The notes under the pieces are model-generated. The model saw only the letters and a program-made list of their open reading frames with translations, ran no database searches and was not told where the DNA came from. A DNA stretch of 64,000 bases from JBKHYJ01 sp046565505 (lineage in GTDB: Bacteria > Acidobacteriota > Blastocatellia > UBA7656). Position numbers and translations under genes: made by a program. The DNA is taken from assembly GCA_046565505.1 (NCBI GenBank), contig JBKHYJ010000076.1:42691-106690 (forward strand). Reading direction: 5' to 3'. Below are positions 42,877-52,099 of this stretch, one piece after another. Each line of letters starts with the position of its first letter. Positions within the stretch are counted from its first letter, which is position 1.

Positions 42877-44889
42877 ATGCGCAGGCCGACACGCAATAAG
42901 CTGCTCATAGATGCGTTTGTCTTCGCGCTCGTTTTCTGCCTGACGGCCCGCCCGGTGTTGAACGCGGCCGACCCCGAGGTCTCGGCCTCCCGCCGCCCCG
43001 CCTCACTCGCAGAGAGCCTGTTTGATTACGCCAGCAATCTAGGCCGCGCGCTACACGAGCGGCCGCCCGAAGGGCGGAGCGCGGCTGATTATCGCGCGGC
43101 GCTCGACGCCTATGGCCAGGTGATACGGCTCAACACGGATAACTATTACTCGGCCGAATCGCTCGCGCGGAGGGCGGAGCTTGAGCGCGAGATGGCCGAC
43201 GCCACGGGGGACTCTGCGCTCTACCAGCAGGCCATCGAAAGCTACCGTAGAGTTATAACCGCCCACCCGCAGAGCGCGTTCGTGGGTGACGCGCTCGTGA
43301 GCATAGCCCAGATATATGAAGAGAGCTTGCAGGACCTTGATGGCGCCGCGAATGCTTATAGAGAGCTGGTACGCTACTTTCCGGACTCCGTGCTCGCCCG
43401 CGAGGCGCGCGCGGTGCTTGCCCGATTCGAGTCACAACTCGGGCATCGCCCGCTCGACGTGACGGTCTCGGCAGAGCGAATCCGCGCAGCGAATCTCTCG
43501 GACGAACCGGTGGGAGCGCCGCGACTGACTAACGTGCGCAGCTTCGGCGGGCCTGACTACGCCCGCGTAGTGATAGACCTGTCGGACCAGACGCAGTACG
43601 TAGAGCGGCGCGCGGGAAACAACCGCCTGAGCATCCAACTGAGCAAGGCGCTCGTTTCCTCGTCGCTTCTGGGCCGCCGTTTCATCGTCGGCGAGTCGAG
43701 CCTGCTGAAGCGCATCAGGGTATACGAAGGTGACGCGGCGCTACCGGATGAAGCTATGAAAGGCGCTAACGGCCCGCGACCGGGCGCGGCCCCGGGCGTG
43801 CAGGTTGAGATAGAGGTCGGCTCGCTGGCGGACTATTCGATGTTCAGGCTGGCGGAGCCGGAGCGAATTGTCATTGATATTCATGCGGCGGTCGCGGCCG
43901 CGAAATCCGGCGCACGCGCCGCCACCCCGCGCGAGATTGCGCCCGGCGCTGTTCAAGCCAACGGGCGTTCTTTTGCTGCTCCGGCTTCCGGCCCTTCTGG
44001 GGCAGAGGCTAACGACGCGCGGTCGAAACAGGGGCGGCCATCCGCGGCGGATAAGAACGCGATTCTCGCGCTGCCTGAGATAAGCGACCCCATACTGCCG
44101 ATGGGGCCTGCGGATTCGCGCGGCCCGGCGAACTCTCCCGCGCCGGCGGCCAACGCACTTGCCGCCAGGGTTGAGGCGAAGGCGGCGGAATCGGTTATCA
44201 AGCGGATAGTGATTGACCCAGGTCACGGCGGTCATGACACGGGGACGATAAGCTCGAACGGCATGCGCGAGAAAGACCTGGTGCTCGACGTGGCGCGCAG
44301 GCTGAGGGCTTACATAAAACACAACTACCCGGATGTCGAGGTGATAATGACGCGCGACTCGGACCGCTTCATCGCGCTCGAAGAGAGGACTGCCATAGCC
44401 AACTCGCGGCGGGCTGACCTGTTCATCTCCGTACACGCCAACGCGAGCCCATCGCGCGCGGCGTCAGGGGTGGAGACTTATTTCTTAAGCCCTGACCGAG
44501 CCCCTTCCGAAGACATGCAGACGGCCGCGCGCGAGAACGCGCGCATAGCCACGGAGAAGGCGCAGCCCGTGGTGGCGAGCGTGACGGTCAGCAATCGCGT
44601 TGCCGAATCGCGCGAGCTTGCGCGTTACATTCAGGCGGGTCTCGTGCGCGGGATCGGGGCCGCCTCGCCGCGTACGGCTATGAACCGCGGCGTAAAGCAT
44701 GCGGCATTCGTCGTTCTGCTGGGCGCGTCCATGCCGAGCGTGCTGGCGGAAGTGTCTTTCTTATCGAATCCGAAAGACGAAGCTTTACTACAGACCGCCC
44801 AATTCCGCGAGCGAATCGCCGCGTCCTTATTCGCCGGGTTGAACGCTTACCTGAAGAAGAACCGGCCCGCCGAACAGAAGGCGAAATGA
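42877..44889 (+). CDS. N-acetylmuramoyl-L-alanine amidase with TPR and AMIN domains
   Basis: 670-aa periplasmic amidase that cleaves stem peptides from glycan strands, as in cell separation. Signal peptide ~1-36. Residues ~50-190 are helical TPR-like repeats (YGQVIRLNTDNYYSAESLARRAELE, AIESYRRVITAHPQSAFVGDALVSIAQIYEES). An AMIN domain follows (~215-345: RLTNVRSFGGPDYARVVIDLSDQTQYV), then a low-complexity linker. The amidase_3 domain is at ~455-660 with zinc ligands in DPGHGGHDTG, REKD and SVHANAS and the C-terminal catalytic Glu in LAEVSFLSN. ATG42877 is the likely start; TTG42826 is the farthest upstream option. Confidence 0.93.
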   Translation: MRRPTRNKLLIDAFVFALVFCLTARPVLNAADPEVSASRRPASLAESLFDYASNLGRALHERPPEGRSAADYRAALDAYGQVIRLNTDNYYSAESLARRAELEREMADATGDSALYQQAIESYRRVITAHPQSAFVGDALVSIAQIYEESLQDLDGAANAYRELVRYFPDSVLAREARAVLARFESQLGHRPLDVTVSAERIRAANLSDEPVGAPRLTNVRSFGGPDYARVVIDLSDQTQYVERRAGNNRLSIQLSKALVSSSLLGRRFIVGESSLLKRIRVYEGDAALPDEAMKGANGPRPGAAPGVQVEIEVGSLADYSMFRLAEPERIVIDIHAAVAAAKSGARAATPREIAPGAVQANGRSFAAPASGPSGAEANDARSKQGRPSAADKNAILALPEISDPILPMGPADSRGPANSPAPAANALAARVEAKAAESVIKRIVIDPGHGGHDTGTISSNGMREKDLVLDVARRLRAYIKHNYPDVEVIMTRDSDRFIALEERTAIANSRRADLFISVHANASPSRAASGVETYFLSPDRAPSEDMQTAARENARIATEKAQPVVASVTVSNRVAESRELARYIQAGLVRGIGAASPRTAMNRGVKHAAFVVLLGASMPSVLAEVSFLSNPKDEALLQTAQFRERIAASLFAGLNAYLKKNRPAEQKAK

Positions 44890-45003
44890 GATGTCTGAAC
44901 GGCGCGAGCCCGGCCGAGGAGCGCCCCGGGCCGGGCGCATATGACCCCGCTCGCCGGCCCGCAGAAATTCCGAACCGCGCCCGCGCGGCCGGAGCCCCAT
45001 TCG

Positions 45004-46134
45004 TCAGCGAGCGGCGCCGTCGCCGCGCCCTTTGTTGATGTCGCGCATGCTCAAGTAACCGACAATGAGTCCGTTTGAATCTAGCACGACGGCGCGGCCT
45101 AACCCGTTGCTCGCTAGCGCCGCCTGCGCCTGGGGTATGGTCGCGGTCGAGTTGATGAACATCGAAGTGTCAACGGGGCGCATCACGTCGCGCGCGGCGA
45201 GGCGCGGCCACTCGCCCCGCGGCACCGCTTTCAGCTCTTCCAGGAGCAGCATCCCGTGTAGCCTCCGGTTATCTACGATGGGGAAGCTCGTGTGATGATT
45301 ATTCTGAAGCACCTTGTTTATAAAATCAGTGATCTTCATGTCGGGCGGGATTTGCACCACGTCGCGGTTCATCACGTCTTCGACCGTGCCTCGCTTTACG
45401 CGCCACACCCCGTGGCTGCGGCCCTCGGTCGTGCCTAGCATCAAACCTATTATCAACCCGATTATCGCCATCCACATGCCCATCACCCAGTCGACCCTCA
45501 AGAAAGAGTAGACCCCCCAGACCACAAGCGTGAGCGCAATCATAAGCCCCGAGCGGACGGCTATCTGAGTAGCCGCGCGGAAGTTCTTGTTGTAACGCCA
45601 GAGCGCCGCCCTCAGCACGCGGCCGCCATCGAGCGGCAGGCCGGGAAGTATGTTGAAGCCCGCCAGGAGCCAGTTGACCAGCCCGAGGTGACGCAGTACC
45701 TGCCCGAGCGCGCGGTGCGTAGTGCCGTAAAGAAATATCACGTTAGCCAGGAAGAAAATTGTCCCGATCATAAAACTCGCCGCCGGGCCGACGACCGCGA
45801 TCTTGAATTCCGACGAAGGCTGCGCGGGCTGCCCATTGAGCGAGGCGAGTCCGCCGAACATGTAGAGCGTGATGCTGCCTGTGCCCAGCCCCTCGGCGCG
45901 CGCCATGAGCGCGTGCGCCAGCTCGTGCGCCAGCACAGACGCGAACAGCAGCATGGTTGTGAGAAGACCGAGCACCCAGTATTCGTAGGCGGACAACCCC
46001 GGGGCCTGTCGCGGCAACAGCCCCGAGGCTATCGCCCAGGCGTAGAAGGGGAAGACCGGCAGCCAGCTATAATGCGCGCGAATAGGTATTCCGAATACGC
46101 GGCCGAGATAAAATGGTTTCGGGTTGATTATCAT
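45004..46134 (-). CDS. Site-2 protease family membrane metalloprotease with CBS domains
   Basis: Integral-membrane zinc protease of the M50 family, ~376 aa. HELAH in VLAHELAHALMA gives two ligands and NILPGLPLDGG the third Asp; the four to six membrane helices lie in residues ~20-220. The C-terminal ~130 residues form a CBS pair (VEDVMNRDVVQIPPDMKITDFINKVL, ARDVMRPVDTSMFINSTATIPQAQAAL), which may bind adenine nucleotides. This S2P-CBS layout is frequent. Start ATG46134 (MIINPKPFYLGRVFGIPI) is preferred; an upstream TTG46200 has no better ribosome site. Substrate unknown. Confidence 0.92.
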   Translation of the reverse strand: MIINPKPFYLGRVFGIPIRAHYSWLPVFPFYAWAIASGLLPRQAPGLSAYEYWVLGLLTTMLLFASVLAHELAHALMARAEGLGTGSITLYMFGGLASLNGQPAQPSSEFKIAVVGPAASFMIGTIFFLANVIFLYGTTHRALGQVLRHLGLVNWLLAGFNILPGLPLDGGRVLRAALWRYNKNFRAATQIAVRSGLMIALTLVVWGVYSFLRVDWVMGMWMAIIGLIIGLMLGTTEGRSHGVWRVKRGTVEDVMNRDVVQIPPDMKITDFINKVLQNNHHTSFPIVDNRRLHGMLLLEELKAVPRGEWPRLAARDVMRPVDTSMFINSTATIPQAQAALASNGLGRAVVLDSNGLIVGYLSMRDINKGRGDGAAR

Positions 46135-46286
46135 TGTTTGCAGATGGAATCTTCGGTGAATGACGACCGGGAAAAAGTTTACATTGAGCGGCCGTGACAA
46201 ACAAGAAGGCGGCCCGCGCCGGGCTGGCTGTTACGCCGGGCGGAGAGAAGCGATGAACCGCCCGGCGCGGGCCGACTGCCGATTCA

Positions 46287-46316
46287 TGGACTGCCCTATA
46301 GCCGATGGCCTATAAT
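46287..46316 (+). promoter_or_regulatory. Sigma-70-type promoter for sixA
   Basis: TGGACT, 18-bp spacer, perfect TATAAT, ending 31 bases before the start codon. Confidence 0.6.
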
Positions 46317-46347
46317 GAAAAACCGTTACGTGAAAGGAAGCCTTCGC

Positions 46348-46857
46348 ATGGAGCTTTATGTCATCCGGCACGCGATAGCTCAGCAACTCGGCCGGAAAAA
46401 TGACTTCATGGATGAAAAGCGCGCCCTCACTCCAGAAGGCCGCGAGCGCATGCGCGAGGCGGCCAGGGGGTTGCGCAAGCTCGGCGTGGAGTTCGACGTG
46501 ATTCTGACCAGCCCCCTGGTGCGCGCCGTCGAGACGGCCGAGATAATAGCGGCCACGGCCGGGCTGACTAAAAAAGACGTGGAGCAGACCGACAACCTTG
46601 CGCCCGATGCCTCGCACGGCGATCTATTCGCGGAGATAAAAAGGCACACGGGCGCTGAATCAATAGCCATCGTCGGCCATCAACCCGACCTCGGCGGGAT
46701 TATTTCAAAGATCGTGCAGGGCGATGGCAGCCTCGCAATAGAGCTGAAGAAGGGCAGCGTCTGCTGCGTAAACGTGACTGAAACAGTGCCGACACTCCGC
46801 GGCAGGTTGATGTGGCTGTTTGCGCCGAAGCATCTTCGTATGCTTGCCAAAGTTTAG
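46348..46857 (+). CDS. sixA: Phosphohistidine phosphatase
   Basis: 169-aa histidine phosphatase of the SixA type, which dephosphorylates His residues of phosphotransfer proteins. The RHA motif is in YVIRHAIAQQ (residues ~5-14), followed by LTSPLVRAVETAEII (second catalytic Arg) and the late His in IVGHQPDLGGI. Length fits SixA (~160) and not larger phosphoglycerate mutases. ATG46348 is preferred because AAAGGAAG precedes it; the frame starts 11 codons earlier, inside the promoter. Confidence 0.9.
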   Translation: MELYVIRHAIAQQLGRKNDFMDEKRALTPEGRERMREAARGLRKLGVEFDVILTSPLVRAVETAEIIAATAGLTKKDVEQTDNLAPDASHGDLFAEIKRHTGAESIAIVGHQPDLGGIISKIVQGDGSLAIELKKGSVCCVNVTETVPTLRGRLMWLFAPKHLRMLAKV

Positions 46858-46903
46858 GCATTTTGGATCCTCACGGCGCAAGAGTCGCTAGGCGAGGCGC
46901 GGT

Positions 46904-47022
46904 TCAGGATTCTGGATTGATGGGGATTTGTGGGCTTCAGTACTTCGCTCGACGCGGCGCAAGCTTCCAGGCCGCGCGCCACCCGGCCGGCCTCCTAATC
47001 CAAAATCCAGAATCTAAAATTG
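46904..47022. repeat. AT-rich inverted repeat, third family copy
   Basis: Right arm 46997-47022 (AATCCAAAATCCAGAATCTA, then AAATTG) is nearly that of the riboswitch repeat; the left arm (AGGATTCTGGATTG at 46906-46919) is shorter and less perfect. The right arm ends 15 bases before the next start codon. Confidence 0.65.
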
Positions 47023-47037
47023 CTTAGGGGTTCTACA

Positions 47038-47256
47038 TTGCATTTAATAGGGGCCGGCCTGGGACTGTTCGCCGGGCTAATCATGTGGTTCACGGGCTCG
47101 CACTGGCTGGCGTCGTCTATCTTGTGGGCGGAGAATCGTTACCCGAGGCTGGTCGGCTCGAAGGGGCTGCGCGTCTACGAGGTGATAATCTGCGGGTTGC
47201 TGGTCCTGGGGTGCTTCGCCATCGCGGCCTGGGTGATGCTGCTGGTCGCGAAGTAG
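47038..47256 (+). CDS. Small membrane protein of unknown function
   Basis: 72-aa protein with two hydrophobic helices (LIGAGLGLFAGLIMWFTG at ~3-20 and VIICGLLVLGCFAIAAWVMLLVA at ~48-70) and a short charged loop between. TTG47038 is chosen because AGGGG lies eight bases upstream; TTG47020 is within the repeat. Not recognised as a family. It lies tail to tail with an acyl-CoA synthetase gene. Confidence 0.6.
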   Translation: MHLIGAGLGLFAGLIMWFTGSHWLASSILWAENRYPRLVGSKGLRVYEVIICGLLVLGCFAIAAWVMLLVAK

Positions 47257-47265
47257 CTCGGGCGG

Positions 47266-48843
47266 TCACGGCCTGTTCAGCTCGCGCTTGAGGAGCTTAC
47301 CCGTCGGGCCTTTGGGTATGTCGTCGAGAAACTCAATCTTCTTCGGGCATTTGAAATCGGCCAGCCGGGCGCGGCAGAACTCTATGATCTCGGCTTCGGT
47401 CGCTTCGCACCCGTCGCGCAGCACCACGAAGGACTTGACCTCCTCGCCATAGAGCGGGTCCGGCACGCCCACGGTCGCGGCGTCTTTTACCTTCGGGTGT
47501 TTGTAAAGCACTTCGTCTATCTCGCGCGGGTAGACGTTCTCGCCGCCGCGGATAATCATGTCGCTCTTGCGGTCGACCACGTAGAAGAACCAATCCTCGT
47601 CCCTGTACCCCAGGTCGCCCGTGTGAAACCAGCCCGAGCGAAACGCCTCGCGCGTGGCTGATGGGTTCCTGTAATAGCCCTTCATGATGTTAGGCCCCCG
47701 CAGCACTATCTCGCCGACCTGGCCCGGGCCAAGCTCCCTGTCATCCTCGTCAAAGATTCGCACCTCGTTGCCTATCGCAAGCCCCACCGACCCCACCCGC
47801 CGCCGGCCGTCCGGCGGGTTGAATGTAGAGCGGCAGGTCGATTCCGACAGCCCGTAGCCTTCGATGACAGGGCAGCCGAACAACGACTCGAACTTCTTCA
47901 TAACCTCCACGGGGACGGGGGCCGACCCGCAGAGCGCGAACCGCAGGCGGCTCGTGTCTAACCCCCGCGGCATGCCACCAGGGTAGGTGTGGTTTAGCAG
48001 CGACAGCATCGTCGCGACCGAGCCGAAGTAGGTCGCCCCGTACCGGGCGACCGTCTCCCAGTGGCGCGAGGCGCTGAAGCGCGGCGCGAGCACTATGCTC
48101 GCCCCGGCCCACAGCGCCGCCAGCCCTGTCGTCATCAAGGCGTTGACGTGAAACAGCGGCATTATCATCAGCGACCTGTCTTCTTCGCCGAGGCCGAGCC
48201 ACTCGGCTATCTGCCGCGCGTTCGCTAAGAGATTGCCGTGCGTGAGCAGCACGCCCTTGGGGTTGCCGGTCGTGCCGGACGTGTAAATAATCACCGCCTC
48301 GTCGTCGGCCGATAGGGCCGCGCGCGCCGCCCCCGGGCCGACTCGTGCGGCAGCCTGCGGCGCGCTTTCGGTTTGGGGCGGGATGCCTTGCGTCGCCGGC
48401 CCGCCGCTTACTACTGACCACCGCCCGTCTTCTTCGAGCACTATCACGTTACGAAGCGAGGACAGATTGGCGCGGGCTTCGGCCACGCCCGTGTATAGGT
48501 CCGGTTGAGTGACGAGGGTCACCGCTTCGGAATCGGAGACGACGAATTCAATCTCGCGGGGCTTCAGCAGCGCGTTCACCGGGCCCGCCCATGCGCCTAT
48601 CTTGAAGCACGCGAAGTAGAAGACCAGGTACTCGGGCCGGTTCGTAAGCAGCAGGCTCACGCGGTCGCCCTTGGCGACGTTTAAAGAGCCGAGCAGCCGG
48701 GCCGCGCGGTTGACCTCTTCGTCAAACTCGCGGTAGGTGAACGCGCGCCCGCCGGGTTCGACGAACAGGAACTCTTTGTCGGGCGACCGCTCGACCTGCG
48801 CTTCGAGCAACTCTCGGACACTTTCTGGCGGCCGCGCAAACAT
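47266..48843 (-). CDS. AMP-binding acyl-CoA synthetase (long-chain type)
   Basis: 525-aa adenylate-forming ligase that activates a carboxylic acid to its acyl-CoA. Signatures: P-loop YTSGTTGNPKG, A5-like YGLSESTCRSTFNPP, TGDLGYRDEDWFFYVVDRKSDMIIRGGENVYPREID (A7-A8) and the C-terminal Lys in PKGPTGKLLKREL. Length and motifs resemble fatty-acyl or aryl-CoA ligases. Convergent with the small membrane protein, no operon partner. Confidence 0.93.
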   Translation of the reverse strand: MFARPPESVRELLEAQVERSPDKEFLFVEPGGRAFTYREFDEEVNRAARLLGSLNVAKGDRVSLLLTNRPEYLVFYFACFKIGAWAGPVNALLKPREIEFVVSDSEAVTLVTQPDLYTGVAEARANLSSLRNVIVLEEDGRWSVVSGGPATQGIPPQTESAPQAAARVGPGAARAALSADDEAVIIYTSGTTGNPKGVLLTHGNLLANARQIAEWLGLGEEDRSLMIMPLFHVNALMTTGLAALWAGASIVLAPRFSASRHWETVARYGATYFGSVATMLSLLNHTYPGGMPRGLDTSRLRFALCGSAPVPVEVMKKFESLFGCPVIEGYGLSESTCRSTFNPPDGRRRVGSVGLAIGNEVRIFDEDDRELGPGQVGEIVLRGPNIMKGYYRNPSATREAFRSGWFHTGDLGYRDEDWFFYVVDRKSDMIIRGGENVYPREIDEVLYKHPKVKDAATVGVPDPLYGEEVKSFVVLRDGCEATEAEIIEFCRARLADFKCPKKIEFLDDIPKGPTGKLLKRELNRP

Positions 48844-48899
48844 ACGATCATCTTAGCGAAAACGCCCGCCGGCGGGAAGCGGCGCGCCGCATCCTTAAT

Positions 48900-48928
48900 T
48901 TGACTTCGGGCGGGGCGGCGGCTACATT
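48900..48928 (+). promoter_or_regulatory. Sigma-70-type promoter for dcd
   Basis: TTGACT, 17-bp spacer, TACATT, 34 bases before the dCTP deaminase ATG, which has its own GGAGGG. Confidence 0.55.
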
Positions 48929-48962
48929 TCTCACCTGATCTAACTGGAATCACGGAGGGTAG

Positions 48963-49553
48963 ATGGCGATCAAGTCGGACGTTTGGATCAAGCGCATGTG
49001 CCGCGAGCGCGGGCTGATTGCGCCATTTGAAGATAAGCTGGTGCGCAGGGTGAATGACCGCCGGATAATAAGCTGCGGCCTCTCAAGCTACGGCTACGAT
49101 TGCCGCCTGGCGCGGGACGAATTCAAAGTCTTCTCGCCCGTGACCGGGACCGAAATAGACCCGAAGAACTTCGACCCCAACAGCCTGCTCGACGTGCCGA
49201 TCCGTAGCACGGCGGACGGCGCGGAATACTGGCTGCTCCCCCCCCACTCCTACGCGCTCGGCGTGACTATAGAGCGGTTCAGCATACCGCGCAACGTCAC
49301 CGCGCTTGCGATCGGGAAAAGCACTTACGCGCGGTGCGGCCTCATAGCGAACACGACGCCGCTCGAAGCGAACTGGTGCGGCCGCCTGGTCGTCGAGCTC
49401 TACAACGCGGCCAACTTACCTGTGCGGCTCTACGCGGAAGAGGGCTTCATTCAAATTCTATTTTTCGAGTCGGACGAGGAATGCGAAACCAGCTACAGCG
49501 ACAGGGGCGGGAAGTACCAGGACCAGCAAGGGCTCACGCTCGCCAAGGTGTAG
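48963..49553 (+). CDS. dcd: dCTP deaminase
   Basis: 196-aa trimeric enzyme making dUTP from dCTP for thymidylate synthesis. Motifs: LSSYGYDCRLARDEF at the N-terminus, IPRNVTALAIGKSTYARCGLIANTTPLEANWCG (active-site region with the catalytic Arg and Ala) and the carboxy-terminal SDRGGKYQDQQGLTLAKV, which closes over the nucleotide. Length is the family norm, a few residues longer than E. coli Dcd. A bifunctional dCTP deaminase/dUTPase activity cannot be excluded from sequence. Confidence 0.95.
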   Translation: MAIKSDVWIKRMCRERGLIAPFEDKLVRRVNDRRIISCGLSSYGYDCRLARDEFKVFSPVTGTEIDPKNFDPNSLLDVPIRSTADGAEYWLLPPHSYALGVTIERFSIPRNVTALAIGKSTYARCGLIANTTPLEANWCGRLVVELYNAANLPVRLYAEEGFIQILFFESDEECETSYSDRGGKYQDQQGLTLAKV

Positions 49554-49636
49554 GGCCGCGAGTTCGCCCACGGGCTTGAAATTGTGCCGCATGGGTTTAT
49601 AACACGAGGGCCATTAACCGGCGCACGTGCGTGTCG

Positions 49637-50485
49637 TCAGAATCTCAAGCGGCGCAGGTAATCGAAGCTGACCCTGATGCTGTCGTAGGGGGAGCCGGGC
49701 GTCTCGTCCTGCTCGACGAAGTAGTGCTTCACCCCCGCCTGCTCAGAGTGAGCGAAGATCCGTTTGAAATCTATCACACCGCGGCCCACCTCTGTGAAAA
49801 AGCGCCTGGGCGTGTTGTCCATATCCTTGACGTGAAAAAGCTCGAAGCGGCCCGGGTACTGGCCGAAGTACTTCTCGGGCTGCTGCCCGGCCTTCGTGAT
49901 CCAGTACAGGTCCAGTTCCATTTTCACGAGCGCGGGGTCTGTGTCCCTGAGCAACAGGTCGTATGGGACCTCCCCCCGCATGGCTTGAAATTCAAAGTCA
50001 TGATTATGATAGCCGAGCTGAAGGCCCGCCTTCTTACAGTCTTCGCCCGCACGGTTGAGCGCGTCGGCCAGCCTCTTATAGTCGTCCAGGGAGGTCCGCT
50101 CTTCGGCGGACAGGTAGGCGAGGATCAAGTAGCGGTGGCCGATTGCCTTCGCCGTTTCGACCGCCCTCCCGAAGTCTTCCTTTATCGCTTTCAGCGTTAC
50201 GTGGGCGGAGGGCGCGGCCAGCCCGTTACGGTTTAGAATGGCTTTCACCTGCCCCGGGTCATGGTTGAAATACCCGGCAAACTCCACCTCCTTGTACCCT
50301 ATGGCCGCGACCTTGCCGAGGGTGCCTTCAAAATCCTTCTCCAGCTCCTTCCTCACGGTATATAGCTGTAACCCTACTTTCCTGATACTCGCGTTTGATC
50401 GGCCCCGAGCGCCGCCCGCCTTCGCGCAGCACAGCCCGGCGGCGCTGCCTAAAACGTTACTCACAAATCTTCTACGAGTGATCAC
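49637..50485 (-). CDS. Exported sugar phosphate isomerase/epimerase-like protein
   Basis: 282-aa TIM-barrel protein of the xylose-isomerase-like (AP-endonuclease 2) superfamily. Metal-site features: VGLQLYTVRKE at the start of the barrel, LGYHNHDFEF (His/Asp), KMELDLYWI and ELFHVKDMD. A twin-arginine signal precedes it (ITRRRFVSNVLGSAAGLCC). GTG50485 has GGAGG seven bases ahead and decides the start. Family members isomerise or epimerise sugars or inositols; here it should act in the periplasm. Close relatives are often just annotated by fold, so the substrate is open. Confidence 0.88.
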   Translation of the reverse strand: MITRRRFVSNVLGSAAGLCCAKAGGARGRSNASIRKVGLQLYTVRKELEKDFEGTLGKVAAIGYKEVEFAGYFNHDPGQVKAILNRNGLAAPSAHVTLKAIKEDFGRAVETAKAIGHRYLILAYLSAEERTSLDDYKRLADALNRAGEDCKKAGLQLGYHNHDFEFQAMRGEVPYDLLLRDTDPALVKMELDLYWITKAGQQPEKYFGQYPGRFELFHVKDMDNTPRRFFTEVGRGVIDFKRIFAHSEQAGVKHYFVEQDETPGSPYDSIRVSFDYLRRLRF

Positions 50486-50859
50486 CTGTGAACCTCCGCC
50501 GCTCCCCCGACAGACAGTCGATGTATACCACAGTAGCTTTACCATTAAAAGCGGCCGTGGCCTTGGGGGCGCCGGTGACCCCGGCCCGGTGTCTATTTAT
50601 TCTCTAACCCCGACAGCAGCGAGCGCGGGTTCTGGGCGAGCAGCGTGCTTTCGGCGAGCCGCAGCGATGTTAGTCTCACCGAGCAGTCGTAATACTGAGG
50701 TTGCTACATTCCTCGGTGCCACCATAGTGCAGGCCTGACCAGGCGCGGCTGCGGCGGCCCGACCTGCGTCAGTGCATCCGACAACCGGGGAATAATCTGT
50801 ATCGGCCGCGGTGTTCACCGGCCCCCTAACCCACACTCTCGACGGCCGAAGTCGGGAGA
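50486..50859. other. Intergenic region without a recognisable gene
   Basis: Separates the TAT-exported isomerase from the first of the lower-GC genes. I see no RNA gene, no clear promoter and no protein-like frame; a 79-codon minus-strand frame is Ala-rich and probably chance. Confidence 0.4.
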
Positions 50860-51882
50860 CTAACGATGGTGCAAACCTTGAAGGACATGCGACTCGCCTT
50901 TGGCCGGCCCGCCGGGGCGTAGATTATCTAGGCCGGTGATCTCACGGAACTTATCATCCTTGACATGCAGCGAGTCGTTCAACTGTCTCAATTCCTTAAT
51001 GTAGTAAAACGCCACCTGCGTGAGATTCTGTTCGGCAATGATCTGGTCATCGACATCCCACGTGAGTTTGTACAACTGAATCCTTTCGCCGCAATTATTG
51101 AGAGCCTTGGCGAGTTCCTCAAGAAATACAATGTTATTCAGGTAAGGCACTGAATATAGAAGGTGGTGCTCCCTGGCCCGCCACTGCCACCCCTGTAGGA
51201 GCCGCTGGCTTCTCTCAAATTCAGCCGGCGTGACTTCGAGGCGAAGCATCGTGTCGGAATCAGTGTGGATGTCGTTCATAAACTCATTGCGAATCGCGGC
51301 CGGGACCGGCCCCATGAGTTTGTCGGTCCTGGGGCCGGCGATTGTTTGGGTTTCAGTAAAATACACGCCGAAGGTATCGATTTGAGTCTGGCGGCCATCC
51401 GTCTTGATCGTCATAGCGAACGTGGGGCCGCCATATCGAAGCGACCCGAGGCGGGCGGCGAAGACTATGAAATACCTGTACGGGTCTACTTTGACCAGGC
51501 GTATTGGCTCCGAGCCATGCTTTAAGGCGGTTAATTTTGCGTCATCATACTGGACAATCTCTACGGAGGTCGTACCCTTCTCGATTATTCCCCCTTCTTT
51601 AATCGCGGTGAACTCGATAATTCTCGGCGACTTCGGACTATTCAGCTTATAAGTGGCTCTGGCTATTTCCCGCGCCTCAGACTTCTGACCGGACCATGAG
51701 CGAGAAAGTACCTTTACTGTTCCGCCCGGCTCGAAACTATAAAGCGTGTGCTTTGATTCACCCGGAGACGCCGACTGCCACATCCCTACGATGTTGAACT
51801 CACAGACCTTCTGGCCGAGTGCGGCTCCATTCGCCACCAGGAAAATGAACGTCCACGAAATTAAAAAGATAGCCGTCTTCAT
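50860..51882 (-). CDS. Secreted protein of unknown function
   Basis: 340-aa protein with a signal peptide (~1-23, ending ANGAALGQ). AGGAGG lies before ATG51882. No family recognised. The sequence starts with a beta-rich region (CEFNIVGMWQSASPGESKHTLYSFEPGGTVKVLSRSW) that looks like a lipocalin-type or domain-of-unknown-function sandwich, and ends with a helical part (YYIKELRQLNDSLHV). Codon use is clearly less GC-rich than genes on the left, shared with the multicopper oxidase cluster beside it; transfer is possible. Confidence 0.75.
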   Translation of the reverse strand: MKTAIFLISWTFIFLVANGAALGQKVCEFNIVGMWQSASPGESKHTLYSFEPGGTVKVLSRSWSGQKSEAREIARATYKLNSPKSPRIIEFTAIKEGGIIEKGTTSVEIVQYDDAKLTALKHGSEPIRLVKVDPYRYFIVFAARLGSLRYGGPTFAMTIKTDGRQTQIDTFGVYFTETQTIAGPRTDKLMGPVPAAIRNEFMNDIHTDSDTMLRLEVTPAEFERSQRLLQGWQWRAREHHLLYSVPYLNNIVFLEELAKALNNCGERIQLYKLTWDVDDQIIAEQNLTQVAFYYIKELRQLNDSLHVKDDKFREITGLDNLRPGGPAKGESHVLQGLHHR

Positions 51883-52061
51883 GAATATCCTCCTTATTCC
51901 ACCTTCAGACTTTGATTGAGCCCGAAGGCTGCGTCACGAACAGTGGAAACTTGCGACAATATCGAAGAAAGGTCAGGTATTTCGGATGCCTTTTCGGGGC
52001 TGCGCCCTCTCGCGATTTACTCTCCTGACCACGTTCGGATGAACCGACGCGACTTTCTAAC

Positions 52062-52099
52062 CAGGGATAAGAGCCGCCTTTTGGTAGCTCTTATCCCTG
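52062..52099. terminator. 13-bp perfect hairpin after the SCO gene
   Basis: CAGGGATAAGAGC and GCTCTTATCCCTG around a 12-nt loop. It lies ~90 bases after the SCO stop in the 303-bp space before the unknown secreted gene. It lacks a T-run on either strand, so a terminator role is only likely, not shown. Nothing else is seen in 51883-52185. Confidence 0.45.

Noticed and set aside
46861..47037. Second GEMM riboswitch linked to the third repeat copy
   Set aside because: The sequence before this repeat lacks the GGCA-ACC and CGCAAAGCC cores; only the repeat is shared.
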